From Nitrospirota bacterium (lineage in GTDB: Bacteria; Nitrospirota; Thermodesulfovibrionia; Thermodesulfovibrionales; UBA6898): 53,503 bases of DNA. The stretch is taken from contig JAJXTV010000026.1 of the NCBI GenBank assembly GCA_021783515.1, positions 1 to 53,503 on the forward strand. Direction: 5' to 3'. The translations under genes were made by a program, and so were the position numbers. The notes under the pieces were generated by a model. The model was not told where the DNA came from. It was given only the letters and a program-made list of their open reading frames with translations, and did not search any database. This document shows positions 25,771-35,600 of this stretch, piece after piece. Numbering within the stretch: position 1 is the stretch's first letter; each line of letters starts with the position of its first letter.

Positions 25771-28335
25771 ATGAAGAAACAACAAAACGCTGATCTCGAT
25801 ATCGCCGGCATTGCCGGTCTTTCCGAGGCAGAGGCCGCCGCCAGACTCAGACAGGAGGGATACAACGAGCTTCCCTCCTCAAAAAGCCGGGGCTTCCTTT
25901 CGATCGCCTTCGAAGTTGTGCGGGAGCCGATGTTCCTCCTTCTCATCGCGGGCGGGGCAATCTACCTGCTTCTCGGGGACGTGCAGGAGGCGGTGATGCT
26001 GCTGGGCTTCGTCTTCGTCGTGATGGGCATCACGCTCTACCAGGAGCGAAAAACCGAGCGGGCGCTCGAGGCGCTGCGCGATCTTTCGAGTCCAAGGGCG
26101 ATGGTGGTCCGGGACGGCCGTCAAAAGAGGATAGCCGGCCGCGAGGTGGTCCGCGGCGATATGATCGTCGTCTCCGAGGGAGACCGGATACCCGCCGACG
26201 CGGTCCTGCTCTCTGCGGTAAACCTCTCCGTGGATGAATCGCTTCTGACCGGGGAGTCGGTTCCGGTCCGGAAGACCCATGCGGCAGAGCCGACCGGGAT
26301 GTCCCGGCCGGGCGGCGACGACCTGCCTTGCATCTATTCGGGGACCCTCGCGGTGCAGGGAGTCGGAGTCGCCAGGGTGGAGTCGACCGGGATACATACC
26401 GAAATCGGCAAGATCGGCAGGGCGCTGCAGTCGATCGTGCAGGAGCAGACCCTTCTGCAGAAAGAAACCGGCTCGATCGTAAAAAAACTTGCCGCCATAG
26501 GATTGAGCCTCTGCGCCCTTGTGGTCGTCGTCTACGGACTCACCAGACACAACTGGCTTAACGGCCTGCTGGCGGGCATTACGCTCGCCATGGCGATGCT
26601 CCCGGAGGAATTCCCCGTCGTACTCACGATCTTTCTTGCCCTCGGCGCATGGAGAATATCGAAGAAGCGGGTCCTTACCCGCCGGGTGCCGGCGGTCGAG
26701 ACGCTCGGCTCGGCCAGTATCCTCTGCGTCGACAAGACGGGTACGCTGACGCTGAACCAGATGTCGGTCCGGAAGATATTCGACGGAGGGAACCTCCGCG
26801 ATCTCGGCGGTCCGGAGACGGCAATCCCGGAAGAACTCCACGAAACTGTCGAATACAGCATCCTCGCAAGCCAGGCCGACCCCTTCGATCCGATGGAAAA
26901 GGCGCTGAAGGAGCTCGGGGAAAGGGCGCTCTCCCATACGGAGCACCTGCATGGCGACTGGACGCTTGTGCAGGAATATCCGCTTTCCAAGGACCTCCTG
27001 GCGATGTCCAGGGTCTGGAAATCGCAGGACAGCAGAAATTACGTCATCGCCGCCAAAGGGGCCCCCGAGGCGATCTTCGATATCTGTCACCTGGATGAGA
27101 AACAGGTGCTGGCGCTTTCGGAAAAGATAAACGCGATGGCGGCCGAAGGACTGAGAGTGCTCGGCGTGGCGAAGTCCGAATTCGACGAGACCTCACTGCC
27201 CGGCGGCCAGCATGCCTTCAGGTTCGATTTCGTCGGCCTTATCGGTCTGGCGGACCCCGTACGGCCGGGCGTCGCGGAGGCGGTCCGCGAGTGCACCGAG
27301 GCCGGCATACGGGTCGTGATGATCACCGGGGATTATCCCGTCACCGCCCAGAATATCGGGAGGCAGATCGGATTGAGCAACCCGGAGAACGTTATCACGG
27401 GGCCCGAACTGGAGATGATGGACGACGCCGAGCTCGGCCGGCGGCTTGCGAGGATCAATATATTCGCGAGGGTCGTCCCCGAACAGAAGCTGAGGCTCGT
27501 CAATGCACTGAAGGCGTCCGGAGAGGTGGTCGCGATGACCGGCGACGGCGTAAACGACGCAGCGGCGCTGAAATCCGCTCATATCGGCATCGCCATGGGA
27601 GCGAGGGGGACCGACGTCGCACGGGAAGCCTCGGCGATCGTGCTGCTCGACGACGACTTTTCGTCAATCGTCCAGGCGGTAAGGATGGGCAGGAGGATCT
27701 TCGACAACCTCAAGAAGGCGATGGCGTATATCCTCGCCGTTCATGTGCCGATCGCGGGGATGTCTCTCCTGCCGGTACTGTTTAACTGGCCGCTCATCCT
27801 TCTGCCGGTTCATATCGTCTTTCTGGAACTCATCATCGACCCTGCCTGCTCGGTTGTCTTTGAAGCCGAAACCGAGGAGGCAAACGTGATGACCCGCCCT
27901 CCCCGCAGCCTGAAGGACCCGATGTTCAACAGGCGTACCGTCGCCTTCAGCCTGCTGCAGGGGGCAAGCGTGCTCAGTATCGTAATGGCCGTATTTCTGA
28001 TCACTATGCACCGCGGACTCGGCGAAGAGGAGGCCAGGGCGCTCAGCTTCACGACGCTCATCGTCGCCAACCTCGGGCTGATTCTGACCAATCGCTCGTG
28101 GTCGCGCTCCGTCATCGAGACGCTGAGGCTGCCGAACCCCGCCTTCTGGGCTGTGCTTGCCGGAGCGCTCTTCTTCCTCGGCTGCGTGATCTACGTGCCT
28201 TTTCTCCGGGGGCTTTTCCGGTTCAGCTATCTCCACCTGCCCGATCTGGCGATCTGTCTGGTCGCCGGCGCGGTCAGCGTCCTCTGGTTCGAAGGGTTCA
28301 AGGTGATCAACAGGGAAAGAAACATTCTGTCCTGA
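25771..28335 (+). CDS. P-type cation-transporting ATPase (P2-like)
   Basis: 854 residues, full length. Actuator motif LLTGESVPV, phosphorylation site CVDKTGTLTLNQ, nucleotide-domain KGAPEAI, MITGDYPVTA and GDGVNDAAALKSAHIGIAMG, with about ten membrane helices. Membrane helix 4 has PEEFPVV (calcium pumps have PEGLP) and helix 6 has ELIIDPACSVVFEAE. No N-terminal metal-binding domain, so not a P1B heavy-metal exporter. Closest in design to the Ca2+/Mn2+-type (PMR1-like) pumps; the ion is uncertain given the PEEFP change. Monocistronic by context. Confidence 0.9.
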   Translation: MKKQQNADLDIAGIAGLSEAEAAARLRQEGYNELPSSKSRGFLSIAFEVVREPMFLLLIAGGAIYLLLGDVQEAVMLLGFVFVVMGITLYQERKTERALEALRDLSSPRAMVVRDGRQKRIAGREVVRGDMIVVSEGDRIPADAVLLSAVNLSVDESLLTGESVPVRKTHAAEPTGMSRPGGDDLPCIYSGTLAVQGVGVARVESTGIHTEIGKIGRALQSIVQEQTLLQKETGSIVKKLAAIGLSLCALVVVVYGLTRHNWLNGLLAGITLAMAMLPEEFPVVLTIFLALGAWRISKKRVLTRRVPAVETLGSASILCVDKTGTLTLNQMSVRKIFDGGNLRDLGGPETAIPEELHETVEYSILASQADPFDPMEKALKELGERALSHTEHLHGDWTLVQEYPLSKDLLAMSRVWKSQDSRNYVIAAKGAPEAIFDICHLDEKQVLALSEKINAMAAEGLRVLGVAKSEFDETSLPGGQHAFRFDFVGLIGLADPVRPGVAEAVRECTEAGIRVVMITGDYPVTAQNIGRQIGLSNPENVITGPELEMMDDAELGRRLARINIFARVVPEQKLRLVNALKASGEVVAMTGDGVNDAAALKSAHIGIAMGARGTDVAREASAIVLLDDDFSSIVQAVRMGRRIFDNLKKAMAYILAVHVPIAGMSLLPVLFNWPLILLPVHIVFLELIIDPACSVVFEAETEEANVMTRPPRSLKDPMFNRRTVAFSLLQGASVLSIVMAVFLITMHRGLGEEEARALSFTTLIVANLGLILTNRSWSRSVIETLRLPNPAFWAVLAGALFFLGCVIYVPFLRGLFRFSYLHLPDLAICLVAGAVSVLWFEGFKVINRERNILS

Positions 28336-28376
28336 ACTCCGCGCCGGCTGCAGCCGGCGCTGTGATACAATTACCT

Positions 28377-30281
28377 ATGTCTTACGTCGATATAGTATTC
28401 CCGGTCAATCTCCATCCCCTGACATATAAATGTCCCGAAGGCCTTGAGGGACAGGTAAAAGAAGGCATGATCGTTTCCGCTCCTCTCAGGAACAGACTGG
28501 CAACGGGCATTATAGCGAAACAAAACGCCGCTCCTCCTTCCGGGCGGGCCAGGGAGTTTGCAGCGCTCATCGGAGATTCCCCGGCACTCAGCAAGAGTCT
28601 GCTTAAGCTCCTCTCCTGGATGTCGGATTATTATATCGCCTCCGCAGGAAGCGTACTTCAACAGACGATGCCGAAGGAACTTTTTGTTAGGACAAAGGCA
28701 AAGACCTCGAGAAGGGTCCCGTCCGGAAAGACAATCGAAATTTCCTACATCCCGCAGGAGGAGATCGCGCCGATATTAAGTTCCGTCGCAGAAAAAAAAT
28801 ACCGCGCCTTTCTGGTCCATGCGCCTTCCGTCGCCCACGAGTATTCCATAATGTCGGGACTGCTGCGTTCTTCGCTGAAAAACGTCCTGGTGGTCCTTCC
28901 CGAGATATCCGGAGCAGACGCCTTTTATCGTTCGGTCAGGGAGGTCCTCGGAGAAAGGGTCTGCCTCCTCCACAGCGACATCTCGAAGGGGCTGCGGTCC
29001 GAGGCGATAGAAGGGATCATCTCCGGAAGGCACGACATCGTCGTCGGGACGCGTGCCGCCCTCTTCGCGCCGATGAAGACCGTCTCCCTCATTGCGGTCC
29101 TGCAGGAACATTCCGCTTCATACAAGCTGGAAGAGGGCATCAGATACAACATCCGGGACGTGGCGGTGATGAGGGGGTTCCTCGAAAAAGCGCCGGTGGT
29201 GCTATCTTCGGTCACCCCATCCGTCGACTCTTATTTCAACGCCCTCACCGGAAAATACGTCCTGTTGTCCCCCCCTTCCCTGACAAAACGGCAGAGGATC
29301 ACGATCGTCGACATGAGATATGCCAAGAAAGTCCGGCCCGGAATCTCGAAAGAGGTAGTCGATGCGGCGAGGAGCAGAATCAAGTCGGACAGGAAGATCA
29401 TGTTCGTCATCAACAGAAGGGGCTACTCCACCCTTCTGCTCTGCGCGGAATGCGGCCACCGGGAGACCTGCGACAACTGTGAGATCCCGCTCGTCATGCA
29501 TAAGGATGAAAAGACGCTCAGATGTCATTATTGCGGCTCGGTCCGCGTCGTGCCAAACCGGTGTGCGCGGTGCGGAAGCACCCACCTGGAGCTGCTCGGG
29601 GCGGGCACACAGAAGATGCAGGAGGAACTCGAAGGCCTCTTCGGGGTTGAGGCGGTCAGGTTCGACAGCGACGAGGTGAAGAAAAAGACCGGCGCCCGCG
29701 CCCTCCTGAAGCGTCTTTCGGAAGACCCGGCCAGGGTGATCGTCGGAACGAAGATGATGACGAAACAGATCGGCGCGGCCGGGGATTTCTCGATGGCCGC
29801 CGTCATGAATACGGACGTCTCGCTCAACTTCCCGGATTTCAGGGCGTCGGAGAAGGCGTACAGGGAATTATCGGTGATTGCCGGCCTCATCGAACCCGGC
29901 GGCGAAGTCCTGGTCCAGACGAGGTTCGCCCGGCACAGCCTCTTTAAATACCTGAGGGCAGGCGATTATCCGTCTTTTGTGAAGGAGGAGCTCGCGGCCC
30001 GAAAGGAGCTTTCCTATCCGCCCTATTCTAAACTCGTGAATATCACGGTCACAGGGAATGCAAGGCTTGCGGAGCCCATAATGAGGATAATCAAGGGACT
30101 CTCCGGAGACATAGAACTGCTCGGGCCGACTCGCTCCAAGAGCAAACGGGGAGAGGAGGAATTCTCAGTCCTCCTCAAGTCAGGCAGCAGAAAAGCGCTG
30201 AATCAGGCGGCGCGGTCCGTAATGGAGAAATACGGCGAAGTGAAGGGAATAAAGCTCGTGATCGATGTAGACCCGGCCTGA
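28377..30281 (+). CDS. priA: PriA-like replication restart protein without ATPase motifs
   Basis: 634 residues from ATG 28377 (the longer frame upstream lies over the ATPase end), shorter than the usual 700-plus. The 3' DNA-end-binding part (residues 1-100) and the eight-Cys zinc region (LCAECGHRETCDNCEIPL, LRCHYCG, PNRCARCGS) are conserved, as are VVGTRAALFAP, LGAGTQKMQEEL and LNFPDFRASEKAYREL. The helicase motifs are gone: around residues 147-156 HAPSVAHEYS replaces the GVTGSGKTEVY loop, VLQEH (241-245) replaces VDEEH, and VIAGLIEPGGEV replaces QVAGRAGRGGEV. So DNA recognition is probably kept but ATP hydrolysis lost, as known for actinobacterial PriA. Confidence 0.88.
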   Translation: MSYVDIVFPVNLHPLTYKCPEGLEGQVKEGMIVSAPLRNRLATGIIAKQNAAPPSGRAREFAALIGDSPALSKSLLKLLSWMSDYYIASAGSVLQQTMPKELFVRTKAKTSRRVPSGKTIEISYIPQEEIAPILSSVAEKKYRAFLVHAPSVAHEYSIMSGLLRSSLKNVLVVLPEISGADAFYRSVREVLGERVCLLHSDISKGLRSEAIEGIISGRHDIVVGTRAALFAPMKTVSLIAVLQEHSASYKLEEGIRYNIRDVAVMRGFLEKAPVVLSSVTPSVDSYFNALTGKYVLLSPPSLTKRQRITIVDMRYAKKVRPGISKEVVDAARSRIKSDRKIMFVINRRGYSTLLLCAECGHRETCDNCEIPLVMHKDEKTLRCHYCGSVRVVPNRCARCGSTHLELLGAGTQKMQEELEGLFGVEAVRFDSDEVKKKTGARALLKRLSEDPARVIVGTKMMTKQIGAAGDFSMAAVMNTDVSLNFPDFRASEKAYRELSVIAGLIEPGGEVLVQTRFARHSLFKYLRAGDYPSFVKEELAARKELSYPPYSKLVNITVTGNARLAEPIMRIIKGLSGDIELLGPTRSKSKRGEEEFSVLLKSGSRKALNQAARSVMEKYGEVKGIKLVIDVDPA

Positions 30282-30470
30282 GTCTTTCGGGACACCTCCT
30301 CTTTCCACACTCCGGCGGATTCGCCGAGGAGAAAAGGTAACACCCCCGGCTTTGCCACCCTCTCTTAAGGTAAGGGGGGGCTTTGTCTCAGCCGCATGAT
30401 TCCCTGAATACCCAACATATTTTCGCCCCGACGGCCATGCCAACTCGCAGGGGCAATTCCCAGGCGCCCT

Positions 30471-31292
30471 TCACGCTTCCCCGGTCTCCTCCGGCAGGTC
30501 GTAGACCTCGTCCTCCCGGATCTCCACCGTCTCTCCTCTATCTCCGAGCTCCCTGAAGATGAACGGCTTTGTCGACGTCGGCACCTTCGAATCGGCGTAG
30601 AGGTCCTTGAGGTCCGGGGTCCTCATCGCCCTGATGAACTTGTCGACCCGTCCCATCGGCGTATAGAAGTTCCTGATCAGGGCATAGCGGACGAAATAAC
30701 TGAGGGCCCACCGCGAATGCTCGGCGATCATCCTGACGACCGCCGGTTTTGCGTCGCCCCTGTTGAGGAGCTTATACAGATGGGCCTCGGTCAATGCCGG
30801 GCTCTCGAGACAGACGCGGATGACCCTTACGTCCCCGCCCGCCATAAGCGCAAGCAGGATATTCGATCCCGCCCTTCTTGCGAGCGCCGTCTTGTTCCCG
30901 AGCGGCATCGCCGGCAGCTTTTCGAGAATCAGGTGTTCCACCTTCTGGCGAACATTGATATGGATGCGCTGGTCCTTGGCGATATCGGCCAGGTCGAAGA
31001 AGCGGACGAATTTCAGGAGTGAAAAGACCGTCTTCTGAGGCGCCTTCGGGTTTTTGCAGATCGCCAGTTTCAGGGGATAACTGTTTCTAAAGCGGACGTC
31101 GCCGGCAAGAAGACCGAGCGTCTCCGCGAGAACGCTCTTTCTCCTGGCCAGGGAGACCGCCATTTCGTCCGTGAGGTTCCGATTCAGCGCCGCCCTCGAT
31201 GCGACCTCGGGATTGGCGTCCCGGACCGCCTTCCAGAGCTCTTCGCCCTGCGCGGAGACCGCAGCCTTTATTCTCTCGTCGAGGGTCGTCAT
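30471..31292 (-). CDS. Helical-repeat protein of unknown function
   Basis: 273 residues, all alpha by appearance. Three or more repeat-like units (ANPEVASRAALNRNLTDEM, VRFRNSYPLKLAICKNPKAP, GDVRVIRVCLESPALTEAHL) resemble HEAT/leucine-rich-variant repeats with the pattern D/N-P-x-V...A..NP.L. C-terminal tail acidic. No signal peptide. Monocistronic, ATG at 31292 with no clear operon partner. Similar repeat proteins occur widely in Nitrospirota and deltaproteobacteria without known role. Confidence 0.65.
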   Translation of the reverse strand: MTTLDERIKAAVSAQGEELWKAVRDANPEVASRAALNRNLTDEMAVSLARRKSVLAETLGLLAGDVRFRNSYPLKLAICKNPKAPQKTVFSLLKFVRFFDLADIAKDQRIHINVRQKVEHLILEKLPAMPLGNKTALARRAGSNILLALMAGGDVRVIRVCLESPALTEAHLYKLLNRGDAKPAVVRMIAEHSRWALSYFVRYALIRNFYTPMGRVDKFIRAMRTPDLKDLYADSKVPTSTKPFIFRELGDRGETVEIREDEVYDLPEETGEA

Positions 31293-31426
31293 GCTTGTAT
31301 TCTAACCGATTATTCCCGGTTTTCCGCTTGTCATTTCGGCGATTTGGCACTACCATGTAAGAAACGGGCGCGACCGGAAATCCGAAAATGTTTGGCGGAC
31401 CGGCCGTCACATGAGGGAGGCAGCGA

Positions 31427-31906
31427 ATGGACATTTACGAGTACGCGATGCAGATGGAGAAGGACGGCGAGGCGTTGTACCGCGAGCTGGCGTCAAAGAC
31501 CACCAACACCGGCATGAAGGCGATCCTGGCTATGCTCGCCGATGCGGAGGTAAAGCATTACAGGCTTTTCGAAGACATGAAGCGCCACGATGCGGTGCGC
31601 GCAGCCGATACGACCATACTCATCGACGTAAAGAATATTTTCGTAGAGATGAGGGAGAAGAAACAGTTCGACGTCGACGTCTCCCAGGCGGAGCTCTACC
31701 GCAAGGCCCAGGGAATCGAGCAGAAGACTCGCGATTTCTATCTCGAAAAGGCCGGCCTGGCCGACCGTTCGCAGAAAGAGGTCTTCCTGAAGATCGCAGA
31801 CGAGGAGAAAAAACATTTCATCGTCCTTGAAAACCTCCTCACGCTCGTCACCCGGCCCGGCATATGGCTCGAAAACCCGGAGTGGTACCACCTGGAAGAT
31901 TACTGA
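31427..31906 (+). CDS. Ferritin-like (erythrin/rubrerythrin-type) diiron protein
   Basis: 159 residues. A four-helix bundle with two duplicated iron-ligand motifs: E..G..LYREL plus ADAEVKHYRLFE (ExxH) and EQKTRDFYLEKA plus IADEEKKHFIVLE (ExxH). No rubredoxin domain, so of the erythrin subtype; probably involved in oxidative-stress or iron handling. The end (LENPEWYHLEDY) is conserved in the family. RBS GAGGGAGG before the ATG. Confidence 0.85.
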   Translation: MDIYEYAMQMEKDGEALYRELASKTTNTGMKAILAMLADAEVKHYRLFEDMKRHDAVRAADTTILIDVKNIFVEMREKKQFDVDVSQAELYRKAQGIEQKTRDFYLEKAGLADRSQKEVFLKIADEEKKHFIVLENLLTLVTRPGIWLENPEWYHLEDY

Positions 31907-31984
31907 CACGTCTTGCGCAACCTCACGGTTGTACAAACCGTCACTCCCCCGCTTTACGCAACGAAAGGGGATGCAGCGGCAACC

Positions 31985-32680
31985 TTATCCTTCGTCCCTG
32001 CCCTCTGTTTTTGCGCGGACGTTTCCGGTAATAAAATCCATCAGGTCGCTCTTGTCCTCTGCAGTCATGTTCCGGAAGGTCGCCCCGTAGGCGTAAAGCG
32101 CACCGGGGTGGTCCGTTGTCATCCGGACCACCGCTCCCTCCAGGATGAACCGCCTCCGGGTCTTGGGAGCGACGAAGGTGATGATGACGCGTCGTCCCTC
32201 GGCGATCTTCTCGTTGCACTCGAAGGCGATGCCGGTCTCGCTGAAGTCCAGGGACTTGCCGAAGTACTTCCTCCCGTCCCCTTCCGGCTGGACGCCGATC
32301 AGTATTTCGTACAGGCGGCGGTGGGCCCTCTTCTGGATCCCGGCAATCTTCGAAAGCACCTCCGACTTGTCCACCGGAAGCCGGAGTACGGTCTCCGATT
32401 CGAGCCGGGAGGACTTCAGAGAGGCGGACGGGACCTTGGCCGGCAGAAACACCATTCTCGGGATCTTCGCGTAAAAGGAATTGCCCCTCAGATAGGTGAG
32501 GTCTCTTTTTAGGTTTTCAGGGTCGCCGTCGGCCGCCAGAAGGATGAGGTCTGGCGGGCCATCCGCCTTGATCGCCTCCATCACCGAACAAAACCCCGCG
32601 CATCTCGCGACGTCCGCAAGATACGCCATGATCGGGTTCAATTCCTCGCCCTCCTGCTCGATGAAGAAAATCTTTTGCAC
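31985..32680 (-). CDS. PilZ domain protein with degenerate receiver-like N-terminus
   Basis: 231 residues, GTG start at 32680. Residues 1-110 look like a response-regulator fold (KIFFIEQEGEEL, PPDLILLAADGD, KIPRMVFLPAK), but the phospho-acceptor position after LILL is Ala, so it is a pseudo-receiver. Residues 115-225 are a PilZ domain with KRAHRRLYEI (RxxxR-type) and the DFSETGIAFEC motif (D/NxSxxG), the known c-di-GMP-binding elements. Such proteins act as c-di-GMP effectors. Lies directly downstream of nifJ (17 bases) and could be co-transcribed. Confidence 0.82.
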   Translation of the reverse strand: MQKIFFIEQEGEELNPIMAYLADVARCAGFCSVMEAIKADGPPDLILLAADGDPENLKRDLTYLRGNSFYAKIPRMVFLPAKVPSASLKSSRLESETVLRLPVDKSEVLSKIAGIQKRAHRRLYEILIGVQPEGDGRKYFGKSLDFSETGIAFECNEKIAEGRRVIITFVAPKTRRRFILEGAVVRMTTDHPGALYAYGATFRNMTAEDKSDLMDFITGNVRAKTEGRDEG

Positions 32681-32697
32681 AAGCTACACCTGCAGTG

Positions 32698-35600
32698 CTA
32701 TCCCTCCGGGGTCCACTTGGCAAGGTGCTTGAGGTACTTCCATCGCCTCTGCACGTTCGCCTCGGCCTGTTTCATAAGCTCGGCCGCAAGCTCCGGATTG
32801 CTCTGCTTGAGCGCACGGTACCTGTTCTCCTTGTACGCATATTCCTCAAACGTTATCGTCGGTTCCTTGCTGTCGATCACCAGAGGGCTCTTGCCCTGGT
32901 CTTCGAGCTCGGGGTTGAAGCGGAAGAGGGGCCAGTGGCCGCAGGCTACCGCCTTCTTCTGCTCGTCAATACCCTTGCCCATGTCTATGCCCTGCGCGAT
33001 GCAGGTCGAGTAACAGATGACGAGGGAGGGCCCCCTGTAAGCCTCGGCCTCTGAGATCGCCTTGATCGCCTGACCGGGATTTGCCCCGAAGGCTATCTGG
33101 GCGACGTAGACATTTCCGTACGTCGTCATGATCGCGCCGATACTCTTCTTCGGGGTCCTCTTTCCCCCAGCGGCAAACTGCGCCAGGGCGGCAAGAGGAG
33201 TGGACTTCGACATCTGTCCCCCCGTATTCGAATACACCTCAGTATCCAGGATCATGATATTCATGTCCTCACCCGAAGCAAGGACATGGTCGAGGCCTCC
33301 GTATCCGATATCATAGGCCCACCCGTCGCCGCCGATTGCCCATACCGACTTCCTTACCAGATAATCGGCAAGGGAAGAGAGGCTCTTGGCCTCAAAAAAG
33401 CCATCGCCTGAAATCAGGCGCTTCAGCTCTCCTACGCGGCCGCGCTGATCTTCCACCCCCTTCTGAGAGGACTGATCGGCATTCCTGATAGAATCGAACA
33501 GTTCCCTCGCCCCGGTGTATTCCGGCTTCGCCCCGAGCCGGTCGAGCAGCTCCAGGGCCTGCGCATTGAACTTGTTCACCGTCTGCCTCATTCCGAAGCC
33601 AAATTCCGCGTTGTCTTCAAACAGGGAGTTGGCCCAGGCCGGTCCCCTTCCGTCGGCCCGTTTCGTGTAAGGCGTCGTCGGCAGGTTGCCGCCGTAGATC
33701 GAGGAACAACCCGTGGCATTGGCGATAAGGAGCCTGTCGCCGAAGAGCTGTGTCAGCAACTTGAGATAGGGAGTCTCCCCGCATCCCGCGCAGGCGCCGC
33801 TGTACTCGAACAGGGGCCTGACCAACTGGCTCCCCTTGATGGTGGTCAAATTGAACCGCGCGGGGTCGGTCTCGGGAAGGGAGAGGAAGAAATCATAATT
33901 GGCAACTTCCTGCGCCCTCAAGGGTTCCTGCAAGCTCATGTTGATCGCCTTAAAATTGGGGATCTTGTTCCCCTCGGCGTCCTTCTTGTATCCCGGACAG
34001 ACATGGACGCAGGAGCCGCATCCGGTGCAGTCCTCCGGCGCAACCTGTACCGTAAAACGCATACCCTTGAGCTCATTGCCCTTCGCGTCGGCAGATTTAA
34101 AGGTCTTAGGCGCACCCTTCAGCAAGGCAGGGTCATATGCCTTGATCCTTATCGTCGCATGAGGACAGACAAAGGAGCACTGGCCGCACTGGATGCAGAT
34201 GTCCGGCTCCCATACGGGGATATGAACGCCGATGTTCCGCTTCTCGTATTGTGTGGTCGAAGTCGGCCAGGTGCCGTCGACCGGGATGGCGGAAACAGGC
34301 AGGGAATCTCCGTTTCCCTCGATCATCCTTGCCGTCACGTTCCTGACGAATTCCGGGGCCTCTTCCGGAACCGCCGGCCTCATCCGCTTTCCGCTGGTCG
34401 CCTTGGCCGGGACCGGCACCTCCACGATATTCTGAAGGGCCTTGTCCACGGCGGCGTAATTCATCTGGACCACCTGCTCGCCCTTCTTCATATATGTCTT
34501 CTTGATCTCTCTTTTGATCGACTCGATCGCCTCGTCCTTCGGGATGATGCCGGCGATCACGAAAAAGGCGGTCTGCATGATCATGTTGATCCTCGTCCCG
34601 AGGCCGAGCTCTTCAGCGAGCGAGATTGCGTCGATGATATAAAACTTCATCTTCTTCGATATGAGCTGCTCCTGGACCTCGGCAGGCAGAGTATCCCATA
34701 CCTCGTCCTTCTTATGCAGCGTCGTCAGGAGGAAGGTCGCCCCCGGTTCAGCCTTCGACAGCATGTCATACTTCTCAAGAAAAGACGTATTATGGCATGC
34801 GATAAAGTTAGCCTGGGGAACAAGGTACGGATTATGGATCTTCTCCTTGCCGAACCGGAGGTGGGATATCGTAATTGCGCCCGACTTCTTCGAATCGTAG
34901 ACGAAATAGCCCTGTGCGTAATTTTCGGTTTCCGCCCCGATGATCTTGATGGTATTTTTGTTTGCGCCTACCGTCCCGTCGGATCCGAGGCCGTAGAAGA
35001 GGGCGCGGAATACCCCGCTGCCCTCGATGCGGAAAGACTCATCATAAGGAAGGCTCGTCCCGGCGAGGTCGTCATTGATGCCGACGGTGAAGTGGTTCTT
35101 CGGCGCGGAGGCGGACAGGTTGTCGAAGACCCCCTTGACCATCCCCGGGGTAAAGTCCTTGGAACCGAGACCGTAACGGCCGCCTACGATCTTCGGATAA
35201 CTCTTAAGGGCCGCCGTCTTGTTTTCCATCGCCTCTCCGACCGCCGTCCTGACATCCAGATAAAGAGGCTCTCCGATGGCGCCGGGCTCCTTTGTCCGGT
35301 CGAGGACCGCTATCGCCTTTACCGTCGCGGGCAGGACCTTCGCGAAGGCATCGACCGAAAACGGCCTGAACAGCCTCACGCTGACGAGACCGAGTTTCTC
35401 GCCCTTTGCGTTAAGCGCGTCGACGGTGCTCTGGACCGTCTCGGAAGCCGACCCCATGACAACGATAACGCGTTCGGCGTCGGCAGCCCCATAATAATCG
35501 AAGAGGTTATACTGCCTGCCAACTATGCCCGCAAACCGGTCCATCGCCTTCTGCACTATCTCCGGCACTGCGTTATAGAAGTTGTTCACCGTTTCCCTGC

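Noticed and set aside
30282-30470. Imperfect hairpins in the gap after priA
   Set aside because: CTCCGGCGGATTCGCCGAGGAG and a C/G-run pair may be terminator-like but lack a proper T tract; I could not assign direction.
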